Shown here: positions 1-6,853 of the stretch, one piece after another
Layout: the number at the start of each line of letters is the position of its first letter
Position numbering within the stretch: position 1 is the stretch's first letter
NCBI GenBank assembly: GCA_015494035.1
Contig: WGBZ01000113.1
Location: 1 to 6,872 of the forward strand
DNA length: 6,872 nt
Origin: Lysobacterales bacterium
Lineage (GTDB): Bacteria; Pseudomonadota; Gammaproteobacteria; Xanthomonadales; Marinicellaceae
Direction: 5' to 3'
The notes under the pieces: model-generated
The model's input: only the letters and a program-made list of their open reading frames with translations
What the model was told of the DNA's origin: nothing
Databases searched by the model: none
Translations under genes and position numbers: made by a program

Positions 1-909
1 GAGGCGCGCGGATTCTGGGTGGACGAAAAAGTTTACAAGGGCAGCCTGAAAGCCAACGGTCTGGCTTATCGCTGGCTGAAACGGCAAGAAAAATGGTTGT
101 ATGGTGCGGCGGACGCGGTGGTCATGCTGGCCAACGCTGGCATGGAATCCCTACGACGTAAAGGTTGGCTGACAGCGGACGTACCCGTGGCCGTGATTCC
201 CACCTGTGTGGACACGCAACGCTTTCGGCCCGACACGCTCGAAACGCGCCAGTATTTGTCCCAACATTTACCCCAACACGGCGCAAAGCGTTTGTTGTGC
301 GTGGGCTCGGTGGGCGCCGGGTATCTGGGTGAGGCGGTCTTTCGGGCCTTTGCCGCCATGCAGCAGGCTTTCCCTGATTACCGCTGCGATCTCTGCAGCC
401 GCACTGACCGCGATGAGCTGGCGAAACTGGCCCAGGCCACCGGTGTTGACCTGTCGCGTCTGAAGATTTATACCGCTTCGCACGAGGAAATGCCCGGCCA
501 TCTGGCCGCCGGTGGCATCGGTCTGTCCTTTATTCGGCCCCACCCAAGCAAGGCGGCGTCCTGCCCCACCAAGGTGGGTGAATACCTAGCCTGTGGCATG
601 CCGGTGCTGTACAACCCGGGCATTGGCGACATGGATACCGTCTTGGGGGATGGTCAGGTGGCGGTGCCTTGTGAGGCATTGGACACGGAAGGCTTGATGG
701 CGGCCTTGCGTCAGGCGGTGTCCTTGAATGAATCGCCAGACACGCGAGGGCGCTGTCGTCAGTTGGCCATGGATTATTTCAGCCTGGACAAGGGCGTTGC
801 CGCTTACGATGCGCTGTATCGCCAGGTGTTGGGTGTCAATGCCACCGGCAGAGCCGCAAACAGCGCAGCCCTTGGCACGACCGTTGATGCAGGAGAAAGC
901 CGGCCATGA
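1..909 (+). CDS. GT4-type glycosyltransferase (GT-B fold), 5'-truncated by window edge
   Basis: Likely transfers a sugar from a nucleotide-sugar donor to the lipid-linked acceptor on the cytoplasmic side of the inner membrane. The frame is open from base 1 and reads EARGFWVDEK, so the GTG at 19 is an internal valine and not the start. About 302 residues are visible; GT4 enzymes usually have about 380-400, so roughly 80-100 N-terminal residues are missing. An RGFW-DEK segment near the linker is familiar to me from GT4 proteins. Also seen are the interdomain stretch VIPTCVDTQRF (from about base 196), a strand-like LLCVGS after it, and the C-terminal donor-site segment PTKVGEYLACGMPV (from base 565). 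That segment keeps the second glutamate of the usual E-x7-E motif, while the first is not glutamate, as in other 'PxKxxEYLA' GT4 subfamilies. The last ~25 residues are a low-complexity tail. It ends in an ATGA overlap with the next gene. Sugar specificity cannot be read from the sequence. Confidence 0.88.
   Translation, partial: EARGFWVDEKVYKGSLKANGLAYRWLKRQEKWLYGAADAVVMLANAGMESLRRKGWLTADVPVAVIPTCVDTQRFRPDTLETRQYLSQHLPQHGAKRLLCVGSVGAGYLGEAVFRAFAAMQQAFPDYRCDLCSRTDRDELAKLAQATGVDLSRLKIYTASHEEMPGHLAAGGIGLSFIRPHPSKAASCPTKVGEYLACGMPVLYNPGIGDMDTVLGDGQVAVPCEALDTEGLMAALRQAVSLNESPDTRGRCRQLAMDYFSLDKGVAAYDALYRQVLGVNATGRAANSAALGTTVDAGESRP
891..896 (+). promoter_or_regulatory. Ribosome binding site for the membrane protein gene at 906
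   Basis: AGGAGA lies 9 bases before the ATG at 906 and inside the end of the glycosyltransferase gene. It supports 906 over the in-frame ATG at 909, which would be 12 bases away. Together with the ATGA stop/start overlap it points to translational coupling. Confidence 0.7.
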
Positions 910-2228
910 TGGTGGCACTGGCCATGGCCCTGCTGGCGTTGATGCTGAGTGTTTTTCTGTACGCGCGTCAGCAGGCCGAAATGACAGGAACCGCGCAGCC
1001 GCGTATGACTATTTCCGGCGTGGTCGAATCCAGCGGGCCATTGCCTGCGGTAGCGGCTGAAAAAGCCTGGCTGCTGAAACTGTTTCTGGCGGCCTGGTTG
1101 GTGCGTCTGGCGGTGGTGATTGTGATTAATGCCACCGGGGCGATACAGAAACTGGGCCTGTCGTCGGATTCCATGCATTATGCCCGCATTGGCAAAATGC
1201 TTGCGGTGCAAATGCACATGGGGCATTTCAACTGGGCTGACTGGATAGATAACGGCTGGTATCAGTTCAATGGCCTGGTGTTTTACCTGTTTGGCGAACA
1301 CCCGGTCCTGATTCAGTTATTCAACATTACCGTGGCCTCATTGGTGCCGGTGATTTTTTACTTTACGGTCAAAAAAGCCCTGGGCAATGCGCAGGTGGCG
1401 CGTTGGACGGCCCTGATGATTGCGTTTTTTCCATCCTTTATTTACTGGTCGGCCCTGATGCTGAAAGACCCGGTGTCCTGGCTGGCCGTGGCATTGCTGG
1501 CTTATGGCACCGTCAGTCTCAAGGCGCACTTTTCCGTGCGCGCCCTGCTGGCCGTGCTTTTGGGCCTGATGATTTTTCTGGGCGTGCGCGAATACATGTT
1601 CTACATTAGCATCATGCTGGTGATTGCCAGCATGTTTCCGCTCAAGAACGCTTCGGTGAGCCTGTTCTGGCGTTGGATGGCCGTGATTCTGCTCTTGGGC
1701 CTGGCGGCCCAGTGGGCCGGTTTCGGTTTTCTGGCCATCAACAAAATTCAGCACTCCATGTATTTCGACCTGGATTACCTGAACCACGCGCGGGTCAAGC
1801 TTTCCATGAAAGGGTCGGGCCGGTTTTTTGAAAACCCGGAAGACTTTGTCTGGGGCAAGAGCTTGTGGAATGATATCAAGGCTGCCGCACTGGCGGCGTA
1901 CTATTCGCTGGTGTCGCTGGATTTGACCCACATCGGCTCGGTGCGTCAGCTCATGGCTTTGCCCGAGGTGCTGATTTTTTTGTCCATGCTGCCCAAGCTG
2001 TGGCTGGGCCTGAAAGGCATCTGGCGCGATCACCGCAACCTGGCATTGCCGTTACTGGGTTTCGGTTTTGGGATTCTGGTGGTGTATGCATCGGCCACCA
2101 CCAACAAGGGGGCCTTGTTTCGCTGGCGCATGCAGGCCCTGCCTTTTCTGCTGGCCTTTATTGCTTATGGGGTTTACCTCACGAAAAAGGGCTGGTTTTA
2201 TCGCTTGATGCAAAAGGTGGCACCATGA
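906..2228 (+). CDS. Polytopic inner-membrane protein, GT-C glycosyltransferase-like or polymerase-like
   Basis: This 440-residue protein has about 10-11 predicted membrane segments, the first at residues 2-19 and the second at about 56-77, separated by a polar stretch (20-53). After the second segment comes SSDSMHY (86-92), whose acidic residue D88 sits where GT-C enzymes (GT39/PMT/ArnT-like) carry an acidic residue in the first external loop. Other motif-like points are SALMLKD (182-188), at the end of a membrane helix, and VREY (227-230). A larger soluble loop covers about 280-330. Near the C-terminus RWRMQALPF (406-414) leads into the last helix, a pattern common in GT39-like and Wzy-like proteins. 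It probably uses a lipid-linked sugar or repeat unit as substrate. It could equally be a Wzy-type polymerase; no motif I can see decides this. The start is the ATG in the ATGA overlap with the glycosyltransferase, and it ends in another ATGA overlap with the ATP-grasp gene. Coding status is firm, function only moderate. Confidence 0.8.
   Translation: MMVALAMALLALMLSVFLYARQQAEMTGTAQPRMTISGVVESSGPLPAVAAEKAWLLKLFLAAWLVRLAVVIVINATGAIQKLGLSSDSMHYARIGKMLAVQMHMGHFNWADWIDNGWYQFNGLVFYLFGEHPVLIQLFNITVASLVPVIFYFTVKKALGNAQVARWTALMIAFFPSFIYWSALMLKDPVSWLAVALLAYGTVSLKAHFSVRALLAVLLGLMIFLGVREYMFYISIMLVIASMFPLKNASVSLFWRWMAVILLLGLAAQWAGFGFLAINKIQHSMYFDLDYLNHARVKLSMKGSGRFFENPEDFVWGKSLWNDIKAAALAAYYSLVSLDLTHIGSVRQLMALPEVLIFLSMLPKLWLGLKGIWRDHRNLALPLLGFGFGILVVYASATTNKGALFRWRMQALPFLLAFIAYGVYLTKKGWFYRLMQKVAP
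2214..2217 (+). promoter_or_regulatory. Ribosome binding site deciding the ATP-grasp start at 2225
   Basis: AAGG, within AAAAGGTGG, lies 7 bases before the ATG at 2225. It marks this ATG as the start, although the frame is open much further upstream (to about 2000). Confidence 0.6.
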
Positions 2229-3493
2229 TAAGTGCCTCGGTGTCACGCGTGCCCATCCTGGTGCTGGGTTCCTCGCCAACGGCCCTGGCGGTGCTGCGTG
2301 AGCTGGCTGCATCCGGTTTTCGGCATCTGTATCTGGCCGATGAAGGGCGCGGTTGCGCGGTGACCTCGCGCTACAAGCGGCGTTTTTTTCACCTGCGGCA
2401 TGCTGATTCGCTGGCAGACGTGGTGCAGCGGCTAAAGCGGCAACATGGCGGAAAACCCTGGCTGATTCCCACCAGTGACTATGGCATCGAGCATGTGCAG
2501 CGCATGTTGGACAGCGCCCCGGGAACAGCCCCTGCGCGCGCTTTTGACGCCTATCCCACGGGCCTGGCGAAGCGGTTTCTGGACAAGCGGGCCTTTTCGC
2601 AACTGGTCACAGAGTACGCGGATTTCCCCCAGCCGCAGACGGTGGACGGGGCGTTGTTAACGGGTGAAAAGCCACCCTTGCCCCTGCCGTTTTTTTGCAA
2701 ACCACGCCGGATAGACAAGCACCGCGGGCAGTTACCTGGCAAGAAGGGGATTATCATCCAGTCGCAGGCGGACTGGCGTGCCTGGCGCACACGCTTCGGG
2801 ACGATGGCCGCAGACTGGCTTTGTCAGGAAATCATTGCCGGTGCCGAAGACAATATTGTGCTGTATGCCGGCGCTCTGGATCCAAAGGGCCGCTTGCTGG
2901 GTCAGTTTACAGCACGAAAATTGCGCCAGTATCCGCCGGGCTTTGGTTCGGCCAGTCTGGTGGCCAGCGAATCGCTGCCCGAGGTGGCACAGCGGGCCAC
3001 GGCGTTTTTGCAAAAAACCGGGTTTGCCGGTGTCTGTTGTGGCGAGTTTAAGTGGTGCCCGCGCCGGCAGGACTGGGTGGCGATCGAGTTCAATCCACGG
3101 CCATCACTGTGGTACGCAGCGGCCACAGCCAGCGGAAACCCGCTGGTGACGTTGGCCCTGGCCGACGCACTAGCAAGTGCCGGTCACGGCGACGGCTATC
3201 GGATGTCCGGCACCTCAGCCACGCCTTCCTCCAAGGTCATAGCCGATGGTTTCCCGGGTGATTTCAGCCCGCAGGTGCTGTGGCGTTATGGTCTGAAAGA
3301 CCTGGCCTCGGCGCGTTTTTACCGTCGCCACGGACAGGATTTTGTGCTGGAACCGCCCGACCCGCACCGGCATGGCGTGGCAGCAAAAAAACGCAAGGTG
3401 GCGGCCGTGTTTTCCTGGAAAGACCCGCTGCCGGTGGCGGCAGAGTGGCTGAATTACGCCCGCAAAACCTGGCGACGATGGGGTAAGGGATGA
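2225..3493 (+). CDS. ATP-grasp family carboxylate-amine (or -thiol) ligase
   Basis: This 422-residue soluble protein has ATP-grasp architecture. A Rossmann-like pre-ATP-grasp domain comes first: VPILVLGSSPTAL (about 9-21), a TSRY segment typical of the carbamoyl-phosphate-synthase-like branch, and IPTSDYGIEHV (about 80). PFFCKP (155-160) carries the expected ATP-contacting lysine K159. QEIIAGAEDN follows, with E202 at the adenine-side position. The metal-binding end has GEFK (E274) and EFNPR (E288, N290, R292), so the Mg-ATP residues look intact. Family members activate a carboxylate as an acyl-phosphate and join it to an amine or thiol. In this cluster an amide-linked decoration of a uronic acid or amino sugar is plausible, but that is inference. 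Translation probably starts in the ATGA overlap with the membrane protein gene; the upstream open frame lies wholly inside that gene. A YdjC-type deacetylase follows 6 bases later. The family is clear; the substrate is unknown. Confidence 0.85.
   Translation: MISASVSRVPILVLGSSPTALAVLRELAASGFRHLYLADEGRGCAVTSRYKRRFFHLRHADSLADVVQRLKRQHGGKPWLIPTSDYGIEHVQRMLDSAPGTAPARAFDAYPTGLAKRFLDKRAFSQLVTEYADFPQPQTVDGALLTGEKPPLPLPFFCKPRRIDKHRGQLPGKKGIIIQSQADWRAWRTRFGTMAADWLCQEIIAGAEDNIVLYAGALDPKGRLLGQFTARKLRQYPPGFGSASLVASESLPEVAQRATAFLQKTGFAGVCCGEFKWCPRRQDWVAIEFNPRPSLWYAAATASGNPLVTLALADALASAGHGDGYRMSGTSATPSSKVIADGFPGDFSPQVLWRYGLKDLASARFYRRHGQDFVLEPPDPHRHGVAAKKRKVAAVFSWKDPLPVAAEWLNYARKTWRRWGKG
3485..3490 (+). 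promoter_or_regulatory. Ribosome binding site for the deacetylase start at 3500
   Basis: AAGGGA lies 9 bases before the ATG at 3500 and favours it over the in-frame ATG at 3533. GGAG at 3518-3521 could serve that second ATG, so a start 11 codons later is not excluded. Confidence 0.55.
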
Positions 3494-3499
3494 ATCACG

Positions 3500-4465
3500 A
3501 TGAGTAAGCAAGACAGCGGAGTCACTGAAAAGATGCCAGACAAGCACAAAACCCGCCTCGGCCCCTCAGCGGCAGTGTCCTTGATTATCAACGCCGATGA
3601 TTACGGTTTGCACCCGGCGGTTGATGAGGCCATCCTCCATTGTCATGCCCAAGGCGTGCTCAGTAGCGCCTCCCTGATGGTCAATCAGCCCGGCTGGCAA
3701 GCGGCCGCTGCTAGGGCGAAAGACGCCGGTATGGCGCTGGGCTTGCACGTCAATTTCACCTTCGGCAGGCCGTTGAGCGAGCCTGCCGCCGTGCCCGGTC
3801 TGCTTGATGCCGATGGCCGGTTTGTGCCTCGTGCCACCTTACTGCGCCGGCTGTTCACCGGTCAGGCCCGTTCTGCCGAGTTGAGGCGTGAATTCCAGGC
3901 GCAATGCGAGGCGTTTTTGTCAGCCGGTTGCGTCATGGATCACCTGGACAGCCACCAGCATGTGCACGCACACCCACGCATTTTCCAGCCATTGGCAGAA
4001 TACGCCCGCCACAAGGGCGTGCCTGTGCGTTTTCTCACCCCCATGCCTCTACTTGCGGACGCCACTGGTCACGGGCTGGTGAAACGCGCCAAACAATGGC
4101 TGATCCGGCATCAGGCCCGGCGCCAGTCCCGGCAGTGGACAAAATTTGTCAGGCACAATGACTTTCTGGTCAGTGTTTTCGATGTGATGAAAGGAGAACT
4201 GCCCGAAGAGCACCATTATTCGTTCATTTTTGAATCATTGCAGACACTGGCGCAAAACCCCGTGGCAGAATGTTCGTCAATGGGGTCCGTGGTGGAATGG
4301 ATGGTGCATCCGGTGACCGATGCCCGGTCGGTCGCCGGGCTGACGCGCATTGGCGAGGTGTCGCGCAGGGAGTATGCGATTTTGCTTTCACCGACATTTC
4401 GTCGAGAACTGGCCAGGGCCGGTGTCCGGCTTACCCGGTATGGGCAGCTCCCTCAGCCCCGGTGA
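3500..4465 (+). CDS. YdjC/ChbG/HpnK-family carbohydrate deacetylase
   Basis: This 321-residue soluble protein belongs to the ChbG/YdjC family of metal-dependent deacetylases, which includes ChbG (removes an N-acetyl group from chitobiose) and HpnK. Family hallmarks appear in order: INADDYG at the first strand (D33/D34, residues 31-36), GLHVNFT (81-87), the histidine cluster HLDSHQHVHAHP (148-159), and MVHP (268-271) near the end. D34 and histidines of the 152-156 cluster are the likely metal ligands and catalytic residues, and none appears lost. The first ~27 residues are polar and precede the conserved core; a start at 3533 would remove 11 of them without touching it. It begins 6 bases after the ATP-grasp stop and is probably co-transcribed with it. 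The likely role is removing an acetyl or similar acyl group from an amino sugar during assembly of the surface glycan. The acceptor is unknown. No signal peptide is seen, so it should act in the cytoplasm. Confidence 0.88.
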   Translation: MSKQDSGVTEKMPDKHKTRLGPSAAVSLIINADDYGLHPAVDEAILHCHAQGVLSSASLMVNQPGWQAAAARAKDAGMALGLHVNFTFGRPLSEPAAVPGLLDADGRFVPRATLLRRLFTGQARSAELRREFQAQCEAFLSAGCVMDHLDSHQHVHAHPRIFQPLAEYARHKGVPVRFLTPMPLLADATGHGLVKRAKQWLIRHQARRQSRQWTKFVRHNDFLVSVFDVMKGELPEEHHYSFIFESLQTLAQNPVAECSSMGSVVEWMVHPVTDARSVAGLTRIGEVSRREYAILLSPTFRRELARAGVRLTRYGQLPQPR

Positions 4466-4610
4466 TCTACAATCCAAAACAGGCAAAAAAACCACTCAGG
4501 AAATGACCGATGCAAGCTGAAACCCGAACACATGAAAATACGCCTGGAAATACACCTGTCTGGCCGTCCGCTGTGGTTTGCCTGTCTTTTGGCCGGGAGC
4601 ACCAGAGCTG
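4466..4610 (+). other. Non-coding gap between two gene blocks
   Basis: This is the only gap above 10 bases in the window. It holds an A7 tract at 4485-4491, a tiny ATG frame at 4503 that stops after five codons, and a ribosome-binding-like GGGAG at 4595-4599. A TACAAT at 4468-4473 resembles a -10 box, but no matching -35 sits 16-18 bases upstream, so I do not call a promoter. I see no GC-rich hairpin followed by a T run on either strand. It may carry a promoter for genes 5-6 that is not sigma-70 consensus. Confidence 0.5.
4595..4599 (+). promoter_or_regulatory. Ribosome binding site deciding the WecA-like start at 4611
   Basis: GGGAG lies 11 bases before the ATG at 4611, slightly long but usable. 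It favours this ATG over the in-frame TTG at 4578, which has no comparable purine motif close upstream. Confidence 0.5.
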
Positions 4611-5741
4611 ATGGCCGACACAGTTCTCCATTGGCCATTTTCGGTGGCACTGGCGGCAAGCGCGGTATTGATGGCTGTCGCGCTACTGTTTTTTTCTGCC
4701 CTGGCACCGAAACTGGGTTTGATGGATCACCCTTCGGCGCGCAAGGTCCATGCCCGTCCGGTACCGGTGATTGGCGGTGTGGCCCTTTTTCTGGTCGTGC
4801 TGCTGGTTTCCGGGCTGTGGATGAACCAGGTGCCGGTGTTTATCTGGCCACTGCTGACTGGGGCATTGGTGCTGGTGGTGGTGGGCGTGCTGGATGACGC
4901 CATAGAACTGTCCCCCTTGTGGCGGTTTCTGGCCCAGGGCCTGGCCATTGGGCTGGTCATTGGCCTCACCGGTGTGCGTATTGACAGCTTCGGGTTTTTG
5001 CTCAGTGACCAATGGCCTCTGGCGCTGGGTGTGCTGGCCGTTCCAGTCACCCTGTTTGGTGTTGTTGGCATCATCAATGCCATCAATATGGCCGATGGCA
5101 TCGACGGGCTGGCCGCGACTCTGGTACTGGTGCCGCTGGTGCTCTTGTGGCTGGTGGTGCCGGATGTGGCCTGGCGACGTTGGTTGGCTGTGCTGATGGT
5201 GGCCTTGCTGGTTTTTCTGCTGTTCAACCTGGCCGGTGGGCGCAGGCATGTGTTTCTGGGCGATGCCGGCAGCCTTTTTCTGGGCTTTGTGGTGGCCTGG
5301 CTGGTGGTGTATTTTTCCCAGGGCGATCACCGCGTTATTTATCCCGTGACGGCATTGTGGCTATTGGCCTTGCCGGTGTTCGACACCATTTTTGTTATGA
5401 CCCGGCGCATTCTGGCCGGGCGTTCGCCGTTTTCACCCGATCAGCGGCACCTGCATCATTTGTTAATGCGGCGTGGCTATTCCGCCGGCAAAACCCTGCT
5501 GCTGATGGCGGTTTATGCCCTGATTCTGGCTCAGGCAGGCTGGCTGATGCTGCACCACGGCCTACCCGAACACTGGCAGTTTTATGCATTTGTGGCCCTG
5601 TCGGCGGTGTATTATTTGTCCCTCAGCCGCTTATGGGCCATTGAGGATACGCGCGCTGCCGCGGCAGAAACAGGACAGCAGCGATCTGATCAACAGGGCC
5701 GGCCACTGCCTGCCGCGTCACGGGATAGCGAAAGCCAATGA
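4611..5741 (+). CDS. WecA/MraY-family undecaprenyl-phosphate sugar-1-phosphate transferase
   Basis: This 376-residue membrane enzyme starts glycan assembly by transferring a sugar-1-phosphate (typically N-acetylhexosamine) from a UDP-sugar to undecaprenyl phosphate at the cytoplasmic face of the inner membrane. The motifs of the family are complete: GLMDHPSARKVH followed by PVPVIGG (36-56), GVLDD with the Mg-associated pair D95/D96, NAINMADGIDGLA (156-168, with N159, D162 and D165), FLGDAGS (215-221, D218), and the cytoplasmic DQRHLHH loop (277-283). About ten or eleven hydrophobic helices separate them. The last ~35 residues are a polar tail. Length matches WecA-type enzymes (about 360-370). 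The HLHH loop and overall spacing fit the WecA branch better than MraY. The frame is open upstream to a TTG at 4578, but ATG 4611 places the first helix as in WecA. It ends in an ATGA overlap with the ligase-like gene. The exact sugar cannot be told from sequence, so I give no gene symbol. Confidence 0.92.
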   Translation: MADTVLHWPFSVALAASAVLMAVALLFFSALAPKLGLMDHPSARKVHARPVPVIGGVALFLVVLLVSGLWMNQVPVFIWPLLTGALVLVVVGVLDDAIELSPLWRFLAQGLAIGLVIGLTGVRIDSFGFLLSDQWPLALGVLAVPVTLFGVVGIINAINMADGIDGLAATLVLVPLVLLWLVVPDVAWRRWLAVLMVALLVFLLFNLAGGRRHVFLGDAGSLFLGFVVAWLVVYFSQGDHRVIYPVTALWLLALPVFDTIFVMTRRILAGRSPFSPDQRHLHHLLMRRGYSAGKTLLLMAVYALILAQAGWLMLHHGLPEHWQFYAFVALSAVYYLSLSRLWAIEDTRAAAAETGQQRSDQQGRPLPAASRDSESQ

Positions 5742-6853
5742 GTTTTTCCCATCGCCATGTCGCATTTCGTCGCTGGCTGCGCCAGCACGGGATTTTCGCC
5801 GTGACGCTGGTTTTGCTGTTTTTATTGCCCATTCCGCTGGGCAGTAACCGCATCTGGGCCTGGGCCAGCGAGGCGGTGATCACCAGTGGCCTGTTAGCAC
5901 TCTACCTGTTGTTGTGTGACGATGCCTGTTGGCAGCGCGTCAGTCAACGTCTGGCGGCCGTTAAACCGGTGCTGTGGCTGATGGTCGCCTGGCTGGTCTG
6001 GAATGCATTGCCAGTGTTGCCATTGCCGGCCGGTTGGGTCAGCCGCTTGGCTCCGGCCCTGGCGAGTCAGGCACAGGCCAGTGGCGTTGTGCCTACCGCG
6101 CTGTCGCTGGACCGTTATGCCAGCGGGTTGCATCTGTTGCATAGCCTGTTTTATGCCTTGTTCTTTATTCTGGTTTTTGTTCAGGTCACTTCCCCACGGC
6201 GGCTGCGGGCCGTGTGGTGGACGATTTTTGCCGCCGCACTGTTACAGGCTGTTTATGGCCTGTGGCTGGTGAGCATTGATTCCCGCGGACTGGTTTTCGG
6301 ATTTTATGATGTGGCCGCGCATAACCTGGCCGGTTCCTTTGTCAACCGGAACCATGCCGTGGCTTTTCTGAGCCTGGGCCTGCTCTCCGGCCTGGCCCTG
6401 CGGTTGTCATGGCGTCGTGTCCGGATGAGGCCGGATCAGGCCAGTGTGGACTGGCGGCAGCACGGATCGGTTCTGTTGCGCGCGGTGCATTTTCTGGTAT
6501 CGCCAGTGCGCGTGCTTGATGTGGCCTTGTTGCTGCTGCTGGCTGCTTTGGCCACCACGCATTCCCGTGCCGGTGTGGTCAGTGCCCTCGGGTCTGTCGT
6601 GGTTTTCTTCTGGTGTGTCGGGCGCAAGCCGAAAGCGCGTGCCCAAGTGCCAGCAGACGCGGGCAGTGTGCCTGCCGCTGTTTCGCGCCGGAAAGGGCAA
6701 GGCTGGGCTTTGTTGTTAACACTGGTATTGGTGGGTGTCTTTGCCGGTTCCGAGCTTGTCCACACCGGCCAGCGAGTCCTGACCCGACGCCAGTCGCTGG
6801 CCGGTGTGGACAAGCTCGGAACCGGCAAAGACACCCACCAATACCAGTGTTAA
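5738..6853 (+). CDS. O-antigen ligase/polymerase (Wzy_C/WaaL-like) membrane protein, 3'-incomplete
   Basis: This is a polytopic membrane protein of the O-antigen ligase/Wzy superfamily, which ligates or polymerises undecaprenyl-linked glycan at the periplasmic face of the inner membrane. The first helix runs into PIPLGSNRIWAWA (31-43), a typical family opening. GSFVNRNH (199-206) is the conserved segment before a helix, and THSRAG (274-279) matches the family's SR-G motif. About nine helices are visible, with a basic cytoplasmic loop at about 295-320. The start is the ATG in the ATGA overlap with the WecA-like gene; its ribosome binding site is weak, so coupling is likely. The frame formally ends at TAA 6851-6853, giving 371 residues, but residues 353-371 are encoded by the second arm of a perfect inverted repeat that mirrors residues 321 onward. 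Those 19 residues and the stop are probably false. The credible protein is residues 1-352 (to 6793). Family members commonly exceed 400 residues, so a periplasmic loop and further helices are missing. Confidence 0.85.
   Translation: MSFSHRHVAFRRWLRQHGIFAVTLVLLFLLPIPLGSNRIWAWASEAVITSGLLALYLLLCDDACWQRVSQRLAAVKPVLWLMVAWLVWNALPVLPLPAGWVSRLAPALASQAQASGVVPTALSLDRYASGLHLLHSLFYALFFILVFVQVTSPRRLRAVWWTIFAAALLQAVYGLWLVSIDSRGLVFGFYDVAAHNLAGSFVNRNHAVAFLSLGLLSGLALRLSWRRVRMRPDQASVDWRQHGSVLLRAVHFLVSPVRVLDVALLLLLAALATTHSRAGVVSALGSVVVFFWCVGRKPKARAQVPADAGSVPAAVSRRKGQGWALLLTLVLVGVFAGSELVHTGQRVLTRRQSLAGVDKLGTGKDTHQYQC

Noticed and set aside
1338..2033. Long antisense open frame (231 codons) opposite the membrane protein gene
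   Set aside because: Its product is rich in His, Gln and Arg without motifs, as expected from the complement of hydrophobic CTG/GTG/TTT-rich codons. The + strand gene explains the region.
2000..2224. A 75-codon upstream extension of the ATP-grasp gene
   Set aside because: It lies entirely within the membrane protein gene. The ATG at 2225 has a ribosome binding site and an ATGA overlap, and the Rossmann-like strand begins right after it.
4418..4430. GCCGG-TGT-CCGGC hairpin near the end of the deacetylase gene, as a terminator
   Set aside because: The stem is only five base pairs, it lies inside coding sequence, and no T run follows.
4532..4897. 121-codon + strand frame with a hydrophobic-looking start, beginning in the gap
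   Set aside because: Most of it overlaps the WecA-like gene in another frame, and it has no ribosome binding site or recognisable motif. The part before 4611 is too short to stand alone.
4683..5330. Long antisense open frames (215 and 166 codons) opposite the WecA-like gene
   Set aside because: They are low-complexity Gln/His/Ser/Thr-rich shadows of a hydrophobic gene whose + strand motifs are complete.
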